In this document: positions 41,156-49,758 of the stretch, one piece after another
Layout: each line of letters opens with the position of its first letter
Position numbering within the stretch: the stretch's first letter is position 1
DNA from: Phytoamicus setariae
Lineage (GTDB): Bacteria > Pseudomonadota > Alphaproteobacteria > Rhizobiales > Rhizobiaceae
DNA: 64,000 bases
Assembly (NCBI RefSeq): GCF_016722925.1
Contig: NZ_JAEQNC010000008.1
Span: 124,001 to 188,000 of the forward strand
Direction of reading: 5' to 3'
The notes under the pieces: model-generated
Database searches by the model: none
Told to the model about the DNA's origin: nothing
Seen by the model: only the letters and a program-made list of their open reading frames with translations
Position numbers and translations under genes: made by a program

Positions 41156-41437
41156 ATGTCGCTCTACCCGTACCAGCTTTACAGTCGGCGCATCGACGCG
41201 GACCAAAACATGGCTCGCTACTATTCGCTATCGATCCAGGCGACCTTGTTCGGAGAGATCGCGGTCACCCGCCGCTGGGGGCGGATCGGCGTGCGTGGCG
41301 GCGAAATGACCGAGACATTTGCCTGCGAGCGGCAAGCCGCCATCCACTTCCTTGATCTGGCGCGAAAGAAGCATCGAAAAGGTTATCGGCCCATTGGAAA
41401 CTGTGGAGATGACGCAGACAAACAGCCGCGCGCGTAA
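41156..41437 (+). CDS. WGR-domain protein
   Basis: A 93-aa protein consisting of one WGR domain. The diagnostic sequence VTRRWGRIGVRG is at about residues 37-48, followed by the helix with RQAAIHFLDLARKKHRKGY. WGR domains, known from poly(ADP-ribose) polymerases and from stand-alone bacterial proteins, probably bind nucleic acids. Many plasmids and integrative elements carry such short WGR genes near transfer or stabilisation genes. No strong ribosome site is present. The HU-like gene follows 61 bases later. Confidence 0.75.
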   Translation: MSLYPYQLYSRRIDADQNMARYYSLSIQATLFGEIAVTRRWGRIGVRGGEMTETFACERQAAIHFLDLARKKHRKGYRPIGNCGDDADKQPRA

Positions 41438-41498
41438 CGACGCGGTGATATCGCTCAAAATCGGTGAAATGGTTTTTCCCTTTCAACGAGGATACCTT

Positions 41499-41774
41499 AT
41501 GACCACCATCAACGAAATTGCAGACAGGGTCGCCGCCGACAATAGCCTCGCCAAGGCTCAGGGCAAGGCAATAGTCGGCGCCGTATTCGCGGCGATCACC
41601 ACAGCGGCAACGTCCGGTGCGGAAACTTCGATCGCCAGCTTCGGCAAGTTCAAGGTCAAGGACACCCCGGAACGTAAGGCACGCAATCCTTCAACCGGTG
41701 CGACACAGGTTGCTGCGGCAAGAAAACTTGCTTTCACGCCGGCCAAGGCGCTCAAGGATGCCTTGAACAAGTAA
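41499..41774 (+). CDS. HU-family DNA-binding protein
   Basis: A 91-aa HU/IHF-type histone-like protein. It starts TTINEIADRVA, has the beta-arm with GKFKVKDTPERKARNPSTG (about 48-66) and ends TPAKALKDALNK. The proline at the tip of the arm, which kinks DNA, is replaced in the usual context by a serine-threonine turn (N-P-S-T-G), so the motif is intact. It forms dimers that bend DNA. The ribosome site ACGAGG precedes ATG 41499. An accessory copy beside a WGR gene suggests plasmid or island packaging rather than the main chromosomal HU. The 223 bases after it hold no gene. Confidence 0.85.
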   Translation: MTTINEIADRVAADNSLAKAQGKAIVGAVFAAITTAATSGAETSIASFGKFKVKDTPERKARNPSTGATQVAAARKLAFTPAKALKDALNK

Positions 41775-41997
41775 GCCTGCAAATATTTAAGCATGGCGAG
41801 CGTGGTTCATGCCAACGCTTCTCTGTGGTCTTCATGCACGTGGAGCGAAGGCTGGAGAGCGGCATGATGCCGCCGGACTTGCGGCTAAACGCCCGGCAGG
41901 TCGTGCTGAAGAATTCTACGCATCTATCGCTGTCATTTTTCTGTTGCCAAACAAGGCTACCTACTCGCCAGCCCTAATCAAACGAGCTGAGAGTAAT

Positions 41998-43530
41998 ATG
42001 TTTCGCATTAAAATCGCTTCCACGTTGGCTACCCTCCTTCTCGCTACAGTTGCACACGCAGCTGACCTGACTATAGCGGTACAGAAAGTTCCGGATTTTC
42101 TCGATCCGCCTTATGACAATTCCAATGTCAACGAGCGGATAATGTGGTCGCTCTTCAATACGCTGATTGTCACAGACTATCGCGATGATGGAAAGCTCAA
42201 GCCAGGTCTTGCCACTGATTGGAAAGTCCTTGATGCGCAGACAATAGAATTCAAGCTGCGCCCGGGCGTTAAGTTCCATAATGGCGATAATTTTGAAGCC
42301 AAGGATGTCGTATTCACGTTCTCTCCTGAGCGTACAGGGCAGGCTGAAAATAACGCCCAGGCCGTTCTCTCGAAGCCATTTCTTGGCGGCATCGAGAAAA
42401 TCGACGTTATCGATCCGCTTACTGTCCGAATCCGTATGCGAAAGCCGGACGCGTTGATTGTTCAGCGTTTTGCCAATTACCCATCCCAGATCGTTTCCAA
42501 AAAGGGATTTGATGATGCGGGATCTGCGGAAGCCTATTCCAAGCGTCCTGTCGGTACCGGACCCTATAAGCTGGCCGATTTCAAGATCGGTGAGCGTGTT
42601 GTTCTCGAAGGATTTGACGACTATTGGGATCAGACCAAGGCTGCGGCCGATAAGGTTACCTTCACCGTCGTGCCTGAAACCTCGACACGTATCGCGGGCC
42701 TGCTTTCCGGGCAGTTCGATATCGTTACCGAGCTCAATCCCGATACATTTCAGCAAATAGAAAGCTCGTCCAACGCGGTCATTGTTGGCGGCGCGGTCGA
42801 GAACATTCGCGGTGTTGTTTATGACAGCACGGACTCTGTGCTTAGGGATCCTCGCGTCCGTCATGCGCTTGACCTGGCAATTGACCGCGATGCGATCGTA
42901 AAGTCGCTCTACAACGGTACAACCGAAGTGCCCAACGGTTGGCAGATGACGACTTTCGGCGATCTGTATCTGGCCGGCCGGCCCGCTCCCGAGTACAATC
43001 CAGACAAAGCACGTGAACTGCTGAAGGAAGCTGGGTATAAGGGCGAGCGTATTTCGTACCGCACGATGAACGCTTACTACACGAATGAAATTGAAACCGC
43101 ACAGATTCTGCAGGCCATGTGGTCAGCTGTTGGGCTGAATGTTCAGCTCGATGTAAAAGAAACCTGGGACCAAATTGATGAAGACAGCCCGGATCGGGCG
43201 ATCTTCAATGCGTCGTTCACGGCGTATTATCCTGATCCGATCGGTCAGTTCTGGCGTCGTTTTGGTGATGCATCCAGCTGGGCAGCAAGTAAGATCTTTG
43301 TTGTCGATCCTGCGCTCATTCCTCTGGGCCAAACCCTTGCAACAAGCATGAATACGGAAGAGCGCCAGAAAGCGTTTGGTGAAATGCTCGACCGGTTCAA
43401 TCAGAACCCTCACGGCTCAGTCCTGCATCTTCTGACCCAGTTTTTTGGCGTCAACAAGCAGCGTTTGGCACTGGACGTCATGCCGACAAACTATCTCGAC
43501 CTTACGACGGCCGGCGTTCAGTTCAAATGA
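41998..43530 (+). CDS. Peptide/opine-type ABC transporter substrate-binding protein
   Basis: A 510-aa periplasmic protein of extracellular-solute-binding family 5. It has a Sec signal (IKIASTLATLLLATVAHA) and the family landmarks GLATDWKVLDAQTIEFKLRPGVKFHNGD, ARELLKEAGYKG and HALDLAIDRDAIVKSLYNG. Proteins of this class bind peptides, opines, glycosides or nickel complexes. ATG 41998 follows GAGCTGAGAG. It starts a five-gene rightward operon with all components of the transporter. This block looks more AT-rich than neighbouring genes, suggesting a separate origin. Confidence 0.83.
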   Translation: MFRIKIASTLATLLLATVAHAADLTIAVQKVPDFLDPPYDNSNVNERIMWSLFNTLIVTDYRDDGKLKPGLATDWKVLDAQTIEFKLRPGVKFHNGDNFEAKDVVFTFSPERTGQAENNAQAVLSKPFLGGIEKIDVIDPLTVRIRMRKPDALIVQRFANYPSQIVSKKGFDDAGSAEAYSKRPVGTGPYKLADFKIGERVVLEGFDDYWDQTKAAADKVTFTVVPETSTRIAGLLSGQFDIVTELNPDTFQQIESSSNAVIVGGAVENIRGVVYDSTDSVLRDPRVRHALDLAIDRDAIVKSLYNGTTEVPNGWQMTTFGDLYLAGRPAPEYNPDKARELLKEAGYKGERISYRTMNAYYTNEIETAQILQAMWSAVGLNVQLDVKETWDQIDEDSPDRAIFNASFTAYYPDPIGQFWRRFGDASSWAASKIFVVDPALIPLGQTLATSMNTEERQKAFGEMLDRFNQNPHGSVLHLLTQFFGVNKQRLALDVMPTNYLDLTTAGVQFK

Positions 43531-45197
43531 GCCAAATGGTCAATTCGATGACAGGTAACCAGCAGGGGGCTCCCCTGCTGGAAGTGAGCAACCTGCGTAT
43601 TTCATTTGGTGCCACGCCCGTTGTGCAAGGCATAAACTTTGCACTTGGCGCAGGTGAAATTCTTGGAATAGTAGGTGAATCCGGTTCTGGTAAAACAGTG
43701 TCATGTCGTGTGTTGACTGGGCTGTTGTCAGATCAAGCCTCAAGTTCAGGCCAGATGACGTTCAATGGCCGCGACTATGATCTCTCAGACCGCTCGGCCT
43801 GTGCCGGCTTGCGCGGAAAACAGATTTCCATGATCTTTCAGGATCCCATGAGTGCGCTTGATCCGCTCATGAAAATGCGTCGCCAGCTTGCCCTGCGCGG
43901 CGCCGATCAGGCGCAGGCGGAGGCCCTGTTCAAACAGGTTGGATTTCCCGACCCCTCAGCAATACTCGACCGATACCCACATCAGCTCTCCGGCGGGCAA
44001 TGTCAGCGCGTGGCCATCGCCTGCGCCATGATATCACAGCCGCGGATACTCGTTGCCGATGAGCCAACAACTGCCCTCGATGTGACGATTCAAGCCGGTA
44101 TTCTCAAGCTGCTCAAAGAAACAGTGCAGCATATGGGGACAAGCATGATCTTCATAACGCATGATCTGAGCGTTGTGTCCGAGCTATGCAACCGGGTTCT
44201 GGTGATGCGCCGTGGCAGGATCGAAGAGGTAAGGCGTACCGCCGAGATGCTTCGTCATCCACACTCGACATATACACGCAGTCTGCTTGCCGCCATTCCG
44301 CGTGCGGAAAACAAGGGGCAGCGATTGCCGACTTTGGAAGATATCCAGTCTGGAAATCCGCCGCGACCGCTTCCCGCTGCGCCACATATCGACAAAAGCG
44401 GCGTGCCGGTCCTTAGCTTTCGCAATGTCGGTGTTGATTACCTGCGTGCCGGAGGAGGCAATTTTCGGGCAATCGATGACATCAACCTTGATGTATATGC
44501 CAATGAAATACTTGGTGTAGTCGGCGAATCCGGTTCCGGCAAAAGCACCCTGTCCAAAGCAGCCGTCGGTCTTGTAAAAACTGCGTCCGGCGAGATCAGG
44601 ATCCGTGGCCGTCAGGCAAACTGGCTACGCGCCAAGCGTAGCGAGCGGCGAGATGTCCAATACATATTCCAGGATCCTCGGGGCGCGCTCGATCCAGCAC
44701 GAAGGGTACTTTCGCAAGTGCGGGAACCCTTGGATGTTCACGGAATTGGTGAAAGAAGCCAACGTGATCGCATGGCTGGAGAGGAACTTTGTCGCGCGGG
44801 TCTTGAGCCGGAATTTCACCAGCGCAAGCCGGGGAGCCTATCTGGTGGTCAGCGCCAGCGTGTAACCATTGCGCGCGCACTTGCACTCAAGCCTAAGCTC
44901 CTTATCTGCGACGAGAGTGTTTCCGCTTTGGATGTCTCCGTTCAGGCGCGCATCCTCAACATGTTGCTCGAAATACGGGCTGAGAGAAACATTGCTATCC
45001 TCTTTATCAGTCATGACCTGTCGGTAATTCAACATCTCTGCGACCGCGTCATCGTGATGCGCGCGGGCAAAATAATCGAAACGGGGTCAGTTGGCGAGGT
45101 TTGGAACTCGCCTGTTGCGCAATATACCCAAGAGCTTTTGACCGCTTTGCCTCAATTGCCTGCAGTCCATAAACATTATGAGGATATCCCGGCATGA
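43527..45197 (+). CDS. Fused peptide ABC transporter ATPase (DppD-DppF type, two ATPase domains)
   Basis: A 556-aa protein with two ABC ATPase domains. Domain 1 (about 15-260) has GESGSGKT, LSGGQCQR and ILVADEPTTALD. Domain 2 (about 295-545) has GESGSGKST, LSGGQRQR and LICDESVSALD. Both contain an oligopeptide-type extension after the nucleotide domain (HPHSTYTRSLLAAIP in the first). In most peptide importers these two proteins are separate, while fused forms are common in alphaproteobacteria. In Walker B of domain 2 a serine follows the glutamate, which still keeps the catalytic glutamate. It overlaps the binding-protein gene by four bases. Confidence 0.88.
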   Translation: MSQMVNSMTGNQQGAPLLEVSNLRISFGATPVVQGINFALGAGEILGIVGESGSGKTVSCRVLTGLLSDQASSSGQMTFNGRDYDLSDRSACAGLRGKQISMIFQDPMSALDPLMKMRRQLALRGADQAQAEALFKQVGFPDPSAILDRYPHQLSGGQCQRVAIACAMISQPRILVADEPTTALDVTIQAGILKLLKETVQHMGTSMIFITHDLSVVSELCNRVLVMRRGRIEEVRRTAEMLRHPHSTYTRSLLAAIPRAENKGQRLPTLEDIQSGNPPRPLPAAPHIDKSGVPVLSFRNVGVDYLRAGGGNFRAIDDINLDVYANEILGVVGESGSGKSTLSKAAVGLVKTASGEIRIRGRQANWLRAKRSERRDVQYIFQDPRGALDPARRVLSQVREPLDVHGIGERSQRDRMAGEELCRAGLEPEFHQRKPGSLSGGQRQRVTIARALALKPKLLICDESVSALDVSVQARILNMLLEIRAERNIAILFISHDLSVIQHLCDRVIVMRAGKIIETGSVGEVWNSPVAQYTQELLTALPQLPAVHKHYEDIPA

Positions 45198-46126
45198 TCC
45201 GCTGGATTATCGGGCGGCTTGGGCGTGCAATTGTCACTTTGCTTTTGCTGATCGCTTTCACATTTTTTTCCCTGAAGATCAGTGCGGATCCCGCTCTGCA
45301 AATCCTTGGACCTGATGCAGGCAAGGCCGCGATCGAGGCTTTCCGTGCGAAGTGGCATCTCGACGATCCGCTTTGGCGTCAATTTCTGACCTATCTCGGG
45401 AATGTGCTGCAACTGGATTTCGGAACTTCGTACCGCACCAATGAATCCGCGCTCCAACTTGTGCTCTCGCGGGTTCCAGCGACGATGGCGCTCATGATAC
45501 CAACAGCGCTCTTCGCGCTGGCCATGGGCGTTCCCATGGGAATCCTTGCCGCTTACAAACGTGGGACCACTTGGGATCGTGGAATAACGATCCTCTCCAT
45601 CATGGGCTTCGCAATTCCGAATTTTCTGATTGGCGTCATGCTGATTTATCTCTTTTCGGTGAAGCTTGGCTGGCTACCTCCCTCCGGAATCGTCGATTGG
45701 CGTTCCTACATCATGCCGATGCTCACCATGGCCACCGCCGAGGCCGCGATTTTTTCACGCTTCACCCGCTCGGCCATGATCCAGGTGCTTGAGCATCCAA
45801 TGGTGGAAACTGCATTAGCCAGCGGCTTTTCCCGCGTGAAGGTCCTGTGTGTGCATGTTCTGCCAAATGCCGGTCTCCCGCTGCTGACGATTACCGGGCT
45901 GTTTCTCGGCAGTCTGATCGGCGGCGGTGTGGTGACCGAAAACGTTTTCTCGTGGCCCGGAACTGGACGATTGCTCGTGGAGAGTGTCGGTGCACGTGAT
46001 TTTACGGTCGTGCAGTGTTCAATCGTGTTGATCGGCATAACGATGATTGTCGCGAACTTGCTGGTTGACCTTTGCTACTTGTGGATCGATCCGCGGTTGC
46101 GCGATGCCAAACAAAGAGGTCGGTAA
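45194..46126 (+). CDS. Peptide-type ABC transporter permease (DppB-like)
   Basis: A 310-aa permease with six hydrophobic segments, beginning MIRWIIGRLGRAIVTLLLLIAFTFFSL. The first periplasmic domain carries DPLWRQFLTYLGNVLQLDFGTSY, which is typical of DppB/OppB proteins. The EAA loop is ALASGFSRVKVLCVHVLPNAGLP near 215. The start overlaps the preceding stop (ATGA), as do all junctions in this operon. Confidence 0.86.
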   Translation: MIRWIIGRLGRAIVTLLLLIAFTFFSLKISADPALQILGPDAGKAAIEAFRAKWHLDDPLWRQFLTYLGNVLQLDFGTSYRTNESALQLVLSRVPATMALMIPTALFALAMGVPMGILAAYKRGTTWDRGITILSIMGFAIPNFLIGVMLIYLFSVKLGWLPPSGIVDWRSYIMPMLTMATAEAAIFSRFTRSAMIQVLEHPMVETALASGFSRVKVLCVHVLPNAGLPLLTITGLFLGSLIGGGVVTENVFSWPGTGRLLVESVGARDFTVVQCSIVLIGITMIVANLLVDLCYLWIDPRLRDAKQRGR

Positions 46127-46992
46127 TGTCTGTCGTATCAGAAATTGCCCTGAGCAAAAAAAGTGCCGCAGCCGAACCTATACCGTTGCTGGTCAAGCTT
46201 TCCATTCTGTTCACGCTGCTGCTCATTTTTTGTACGATTTTTGCGCAGTGGATCATGCCCTATCCCGTGACTGGAACGGATCTGCTCAACCGTTTTGCGC
46301 CGCCAGTTCTGTTCGGGGGGAACTGGGCGCACCCGTTCGGCACCGATAATTTGGGGCGCGATATGTTGTCCCTGGTCCTGCGTGCGGTTCAGGTCAGCTT
46401 TGTGATTGCATTTATCGGAACAATTGGCGGAGCGATTGCCGGTACTATCCTTGGTTTGATCGCGGCGTGGTCGGGCGGGATCATCGATGACATCATCGGC
46501 ATTTTCGTCGATTTTCAGGCAACTATGCCATTTCTGGTGCTCGCACTCGCCCTGCTTGCGGTGCTGCCAAACGCGAACATGACGCTCTTCATCATTATCA
46601 TGTGTATTTACGGTTGGGAGCGTTATACGCGCCTGGCTCGATCCGTGGCATTGGCAGCCAAGGAGTCTACCTTTGTGCAGGCACTGGCCGTAACTGGCAC
46701 GCCCTCCTGGCGCATTTATAGTCTGCACATTCTTCCCAACGCGATGGGCGTGCTGCTTGTCAATATGTCGCTGAATTTTCCGGCAACCATTCTGGCTGAA
46801 ACGTCCCTGAACTTTCTTGGCATCGGTATTCAGCCTCCCGATACCAGCCTTGGTGTTCTGATGGGGATCGGTCGAAATCACATCTATAACGCGCCCTGGC
46901 TAGCTCTCATTCCAGGACTCATCATCCTGCTAGCGACCTTGTCAGTATCGATCATCGGAGATTGGCTGCGTGACAAAATCGACCAGAACTAA
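46126..46992 (+). CDS. Peptide-type ABC transporter permease (DppC-like)
   Basis: A 288-aa permease that pairs with the DppB-like protein. It has the OppC-type N-terminal extension, and the HPFGTDNLGRDMLSLVL segment near 80 is a hallmark of DppC/OppC proteins. The coupling loop is QALAVTGTPSWRIYSLHILPNA near 190. ATG 46126 shares its A with the preceding TAA (TAATG). A longer in-frame start exists upstream inside the dppB-like gene, but it is unlikely. Confidence 0.86.
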   Translation: MSVVSEIALSKKSAAAEPIPLLVKLSILFTLLLIFCTIFAQWIMPYPVTGTDLLNRFAPPVLFGGNWAHPFGTDNLGRDMLSLVLRAVQVSFVIAFIGTIGGAIAGTILGLIAAWSGGIIDDIIGIFVDFQATMPFLVLALALLAVLPNANMTLFIIIMCIYGWERYTRLARSVALAAKESTFVQALAVTGTPSWRIYSLHILPNAMGVLLVNMSLNFPATILAETSLNFLGIGIQPPDTSLGVLMGIGRNHIYNAPWLALIPGLIILLATLSVSIIGDWLRDKIDQN

Positions 46993-47009
46993 TCTCGAAA
47001 GGAAAGAAA

Positions 47010-47858
47010 TTGAAAAAGATAATCGTATTAAGTGACATCCATCTTGGTCCATCTGGCACCGTGAAGTTCGGTCTGGACACGGCAGTGAGATTTGCCCGCG
47101 CACTCGATGATATCAACAAACTGTATGGAGATGCCGATCTCTGCGTCTTCGCCGGCGATATAGCCGATGAGGCCAATCCGGCAGCCTATCAGCTGTTTGA
47201 AGACATGCGCACGCGCCTTTCGATGCCGCAATACGTGCTTCTTGGCAATCATGATGACCGACAAGTCTATCTGGATAACTGCAAGGCTCCGATGCTGGAT
47301 GTCGATGGCTTCGTGCAGGGCGCGCATGATCTGGGCGACACACGCATAGTCATGCTCGACAGCTCTGAGCCTGGTCACGTTGAAGGCATCCTGTGTCCGA
47401 AACGACTAAGCTGGCTCTCCGAGCAATTGTCAGCCGCCAAGGCCAAAAACCAACAGGTTGTTTTGATTATCCATCACAACCCACAGAAGCTATTTATGCC
47501 GGTGGACCGCTACAGTTTGGCGGAACCCGATATGCTTTTATCAGTTCTGAAAGAAAGTGGCGCTCGTATTCCTCTCATTATGGCGGGTCATTGCCATATC
47601 ACCACGGCCGGAAGTTGGGGTGGCTTTCCAGTCGTGACGATCAGCGGAAATCAGCACAGCGTTGCGCCGTTTCTGCCGGGCATGACGGGCCAGCAAGCTT
47701 GCTACGAAGGACCCGCTCAGTTCGGCATTATCATGTGCGAAGAGGAAAACTGCACAGTACATTTCCATAGCTATATTAACCGGAATGTTGAGCTGCCTGC
47801 CGCAATGTTTCCATGGAAAAAGGACCAGTGGCAGAAGGTTCCAGATTTCTTACAATGA
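47010..47858 (+). CDS. Metallophosphoesterase, class III cyclic-nucleotide-phosphodiesterase-like
   Basis: A 282-aa calcineurin-like phosphoesterase. The five metal-binding motifs are complete: SDIHLG (D9, H11), AGDIAD (D50), GNHDD (N80, H81), IHHNP and AGHCH. The spacing matches CpdA/Icc proteins that split cyclic AMP and related glycerophosphodiester phosphodiesterases. The start is TTG with AAAGGAAAG eight bases before. It lies 17 bases after the last permease gene, so it belongs to the transporter operon and may process the imported ligand once inside. The stop codon sits at the edge of an IS6 end, so the native C-terminus may have been trimmed. Confidence 0.84.
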   Translation: MKKIIVLSDIHLGPSGTVKFGLDTAVRFARALDDINKLYGDADLCVFAGDIADEANPAAYQLFEDMRTRLSMPQYVLLGNHDDRQVYLDNCKAPMLDVDGFVQGAHDLGDTRIVMLDSSEPGHVEGILCPKRLSWLSEQLSAAKAKNQQVVLIIHHNPQKLFMPVDRYSLAEPDMLLSVLKESGARIPLIMAGHCHITTAGSWGGFPVVTISGNQHSVAPFLPGMTGQQACYEGPAQFGIIMCEEENCTVHFHSYINRNVELPAAMFPWKKDQWQKVPDFLQ

Positions 47859-47912
47859 AAGGGCGTCGTTCAGGGGATAATCGCGACCTGTGTGAATGTT
47901 TGCGACAGGCCC
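47857..47912. mobile_element. Solo terminal end of the IS6-family element
   Basis: From about GGGCGTCGTTCAGGGG to GTTTGCGACAGGCCC this stretch is nearly identical to the transposase-3' end of the copies at 53327-53601 and 60653-61540. No other part of the element is present. The following bases to 48047 contain a frame ATGCCGAAGCAAGACC... behind GAAAGGA that starts like a gene but reads only 26 codons before a stop. I cannot assign it. Confidence 0.6.
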
Positions 47913-48047
47913 ACCGGGTAATGTCGGATTGGTTTCGTCAGAAGTTTGGACTTGCTTTGGAAAAGTGGAGGGGTTTCCCTTGAACTGAAAGGAAACCGGA
48001 ATGCCGAAGCAAGACCGCTCAGAAGGCGCACAGGCCTGGAAGGATAT

Positions 48048-49601
48048 TCAGCCGCGTGACAAATATGATCGAGAGCGATAGATGGGGCCACCATCAAATG
48101 CGTTGCGAAACAGCGCGGCCATCAATCCGATACCAAGCCCGAACATAAGGCCGCCAAAAAGCCCCGCAATCAAGAGCATGGCACGGCCAGGCGCATCAGC
48201 CGCAATTGGGGGAGTGGCTTCTGAAACGACTCGAATGTTGTTTTGTAAGAGGTTCTTCTCCTCGGTCGTCTCTCCTGCACGCTTGAGAACGGCCTCGTAT
48301 ATTTCCTTGTCGGCGGTGGCTTTGCGTTCAAGCTCCTTCAACTGCACCATCTCGGGTGAGATAGTCGATTGCAGCGACTTCTGGGCGGCAAGTTCACTCT
48401 GCAGGCTCTTCTCAGTTTTCGAGGCTTGATCGTATTCATCCTTGGCGCTCGACACCATGCGCGATAGCTCGTTTCTGAGCTCGCTCTTAAGCGTTTCCAT
48501 CGAGGCCTTGGCTGCAATCAGAGATGGATGCCTGGAACCCATCTGGCTTTCGAGCCTTCCGAGGCTCGACGCAAGATTGGCATATTGGACACGGAGGCTG
48601 CTGAGCGTGCTGGAAGCAACGGTGTCTTTCAGCGTACCGTTGACCACGTCATTCACGTTGATACGAGTGGCGGAATCGAGTTTGGACTTGGCAGCTATCG
48701 TCGCCTGTTGAGTGGTGACCAAAAGATCGTTGAGCGCCGTCAGGCGCTTGTCGGAGATTAGGTCGCCTTCTGCTTCGATCAGATCATTTTCCGACCGGAA
48801 TTGCTCCACCGCGCTTTCGGACTGTTCGACCTGCTTTCTCAGTTCATCCAACCGCCCTTGAAAGGCCGAGTTTATCGTCGCGTACTTGTCAAGCTTCCTC
48901 TGCTTCTCTTGATTGAGGAAAGTCTCGACCAGTGCATTCGCTATCTTGGCTGACTGTGTGGGCGAACCGGTCGTTACCTGGACTTCGGTGATGTAGGTAT
49001 CGTCCGCACGCGTGATCTTGATAGCTTTCTTTAGGGACCCAACGACATCCTCGACGGTTCCGCCGGCGCTGGGGAGATCTCTGGTAAGCCTCAGCTTCAT
49101 CACTACGGGCCAGACCACACTGTCGAGAGCAATGATTTTCGTTTGGCTGTCAATCGTCGCTTTCATGACTTCGGATTGCACACTCACGTCGCGACCTTCC
49201 TGGGAGGTGCGGATCGATGTAGGATCAAAATAGAGTGTCGATATAGCTGAATACTTGCTAGGAATTGTAATGGCGAACCCTGAACCACCCAACATGCCGG
49301 CGGCCACAAGACACAGCATCATGCCACGATAGGACCAGCCGATTCGCATCACAGAGAGAAGATCGATCAGGGGAATTCTTGTTCTGTGTTCGGCTGTCTG
49401 CTCATCGGCGGTTTCAAAGTAGTCCCGCTTTTCCGCCGAAGGATCTGGCTGTTCCAGCGATTTCGAGTCCGGCGCCTTTTTGGAAGCGATATACTGCGAG
49501 TATAGAACGACTGGCTTCTTGCTTCGAGTGTACGATCCGTCGGGGCGGATGCCTAATCGTGCCGTTGCAGCGGAAGGCGCTGTGCGATCTTGTTCTGACA
49601 T
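48048..49601 (-). CDS. Polysaccharide chain-length/export protein (Wzz/GumC/ExoP N-terminal type)
   Basis: A 517-aa inner-membrane protein. A cytoplasmic N-terminus of about 80 residues leads to the first membrane segment (GMMLCLVAAGMLGGSGFAI). A large periplasmic coiled-coil region (about 200-430) has Wzz features such as SPTQSAKIANALVETFL and LRVQYANLASSLGRLESQMG. The second membrane segment is RAMLLIAGLFGGLMFGLGIGLMAAL. Such proteins set polymer length and couple to the exporter. Many relatives add a tyrosine-kinase domain after the second helix; here the protein ends about 20 residues later, at the junction with transposon debris, so a kinase domain may have been lost. ATG 49601 is preferred to TTG 49649. 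Confidence 0.78.
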   Translation of the reverse strand: MSEQDRTAPSAATARLGIRPDGSYTRSKKPVVLYSQYIASKKAPDSKSLEQPDPSAEKRDYFETADEQTAEHRTRIPLIDLLSVMRIGWSYRGMMLCLVAAGMLGGSGFAITIPSKYSAISTLYFDPTSIRTSQEGRDVSVQSEVMKATIDSQTKIIALDSVVWPVVMKLRLTRDLPSAGGTVEDVVGSLKKAIKITRADDTYITEVQVTTGSPTQSAKIANALVETFLNQEKQRKLDKYATINSAFQGRLDELRKQVEQSESAVEQFRSENDLIEAEGDLISDKRLTALNDLLVTTQQATIAAKSKLDSATRINVNDVVNGTLKDTVASSTLSSLRVQYANLASSLGRLESQMGSRHPSLIAAKASMETLKSELRNELSRMVSSAKDEYDQASKTEKSLQSELAAQKSLQSTISPEMVQLKELERKATADKEIYEAVLKRAGETTEEKNLLQNNIRVVSEATPPIAADAPGRAMLLIAGLFGGLMFGLGIGLMAALFRNAFDGGPIYRSRSYLSRG

Positions 49602-49758
49602 TAGGTCGCTCTTCGAATTGTCTTCGTCTAGTCGATTGATAAAAATCAATAAACTTTTGTAGTTAATAATTGGTTTGCTCTGATCTGCTCTGATCCCTCA
49701 AAACGGGATCGTTTGTAATTGGGCACCGTGGGAAGATCCAAGGGCGGAGCCTTTACCG

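Noticed and set aside
47990-48080. Gene-like start ATGCCGAAGCAAGACC behind GAAAGGA.
   Set aside because: Only 26 codons before a stop and antisense to the end of the Wzz-like gene; probably a transposon scrap that I could not identify.
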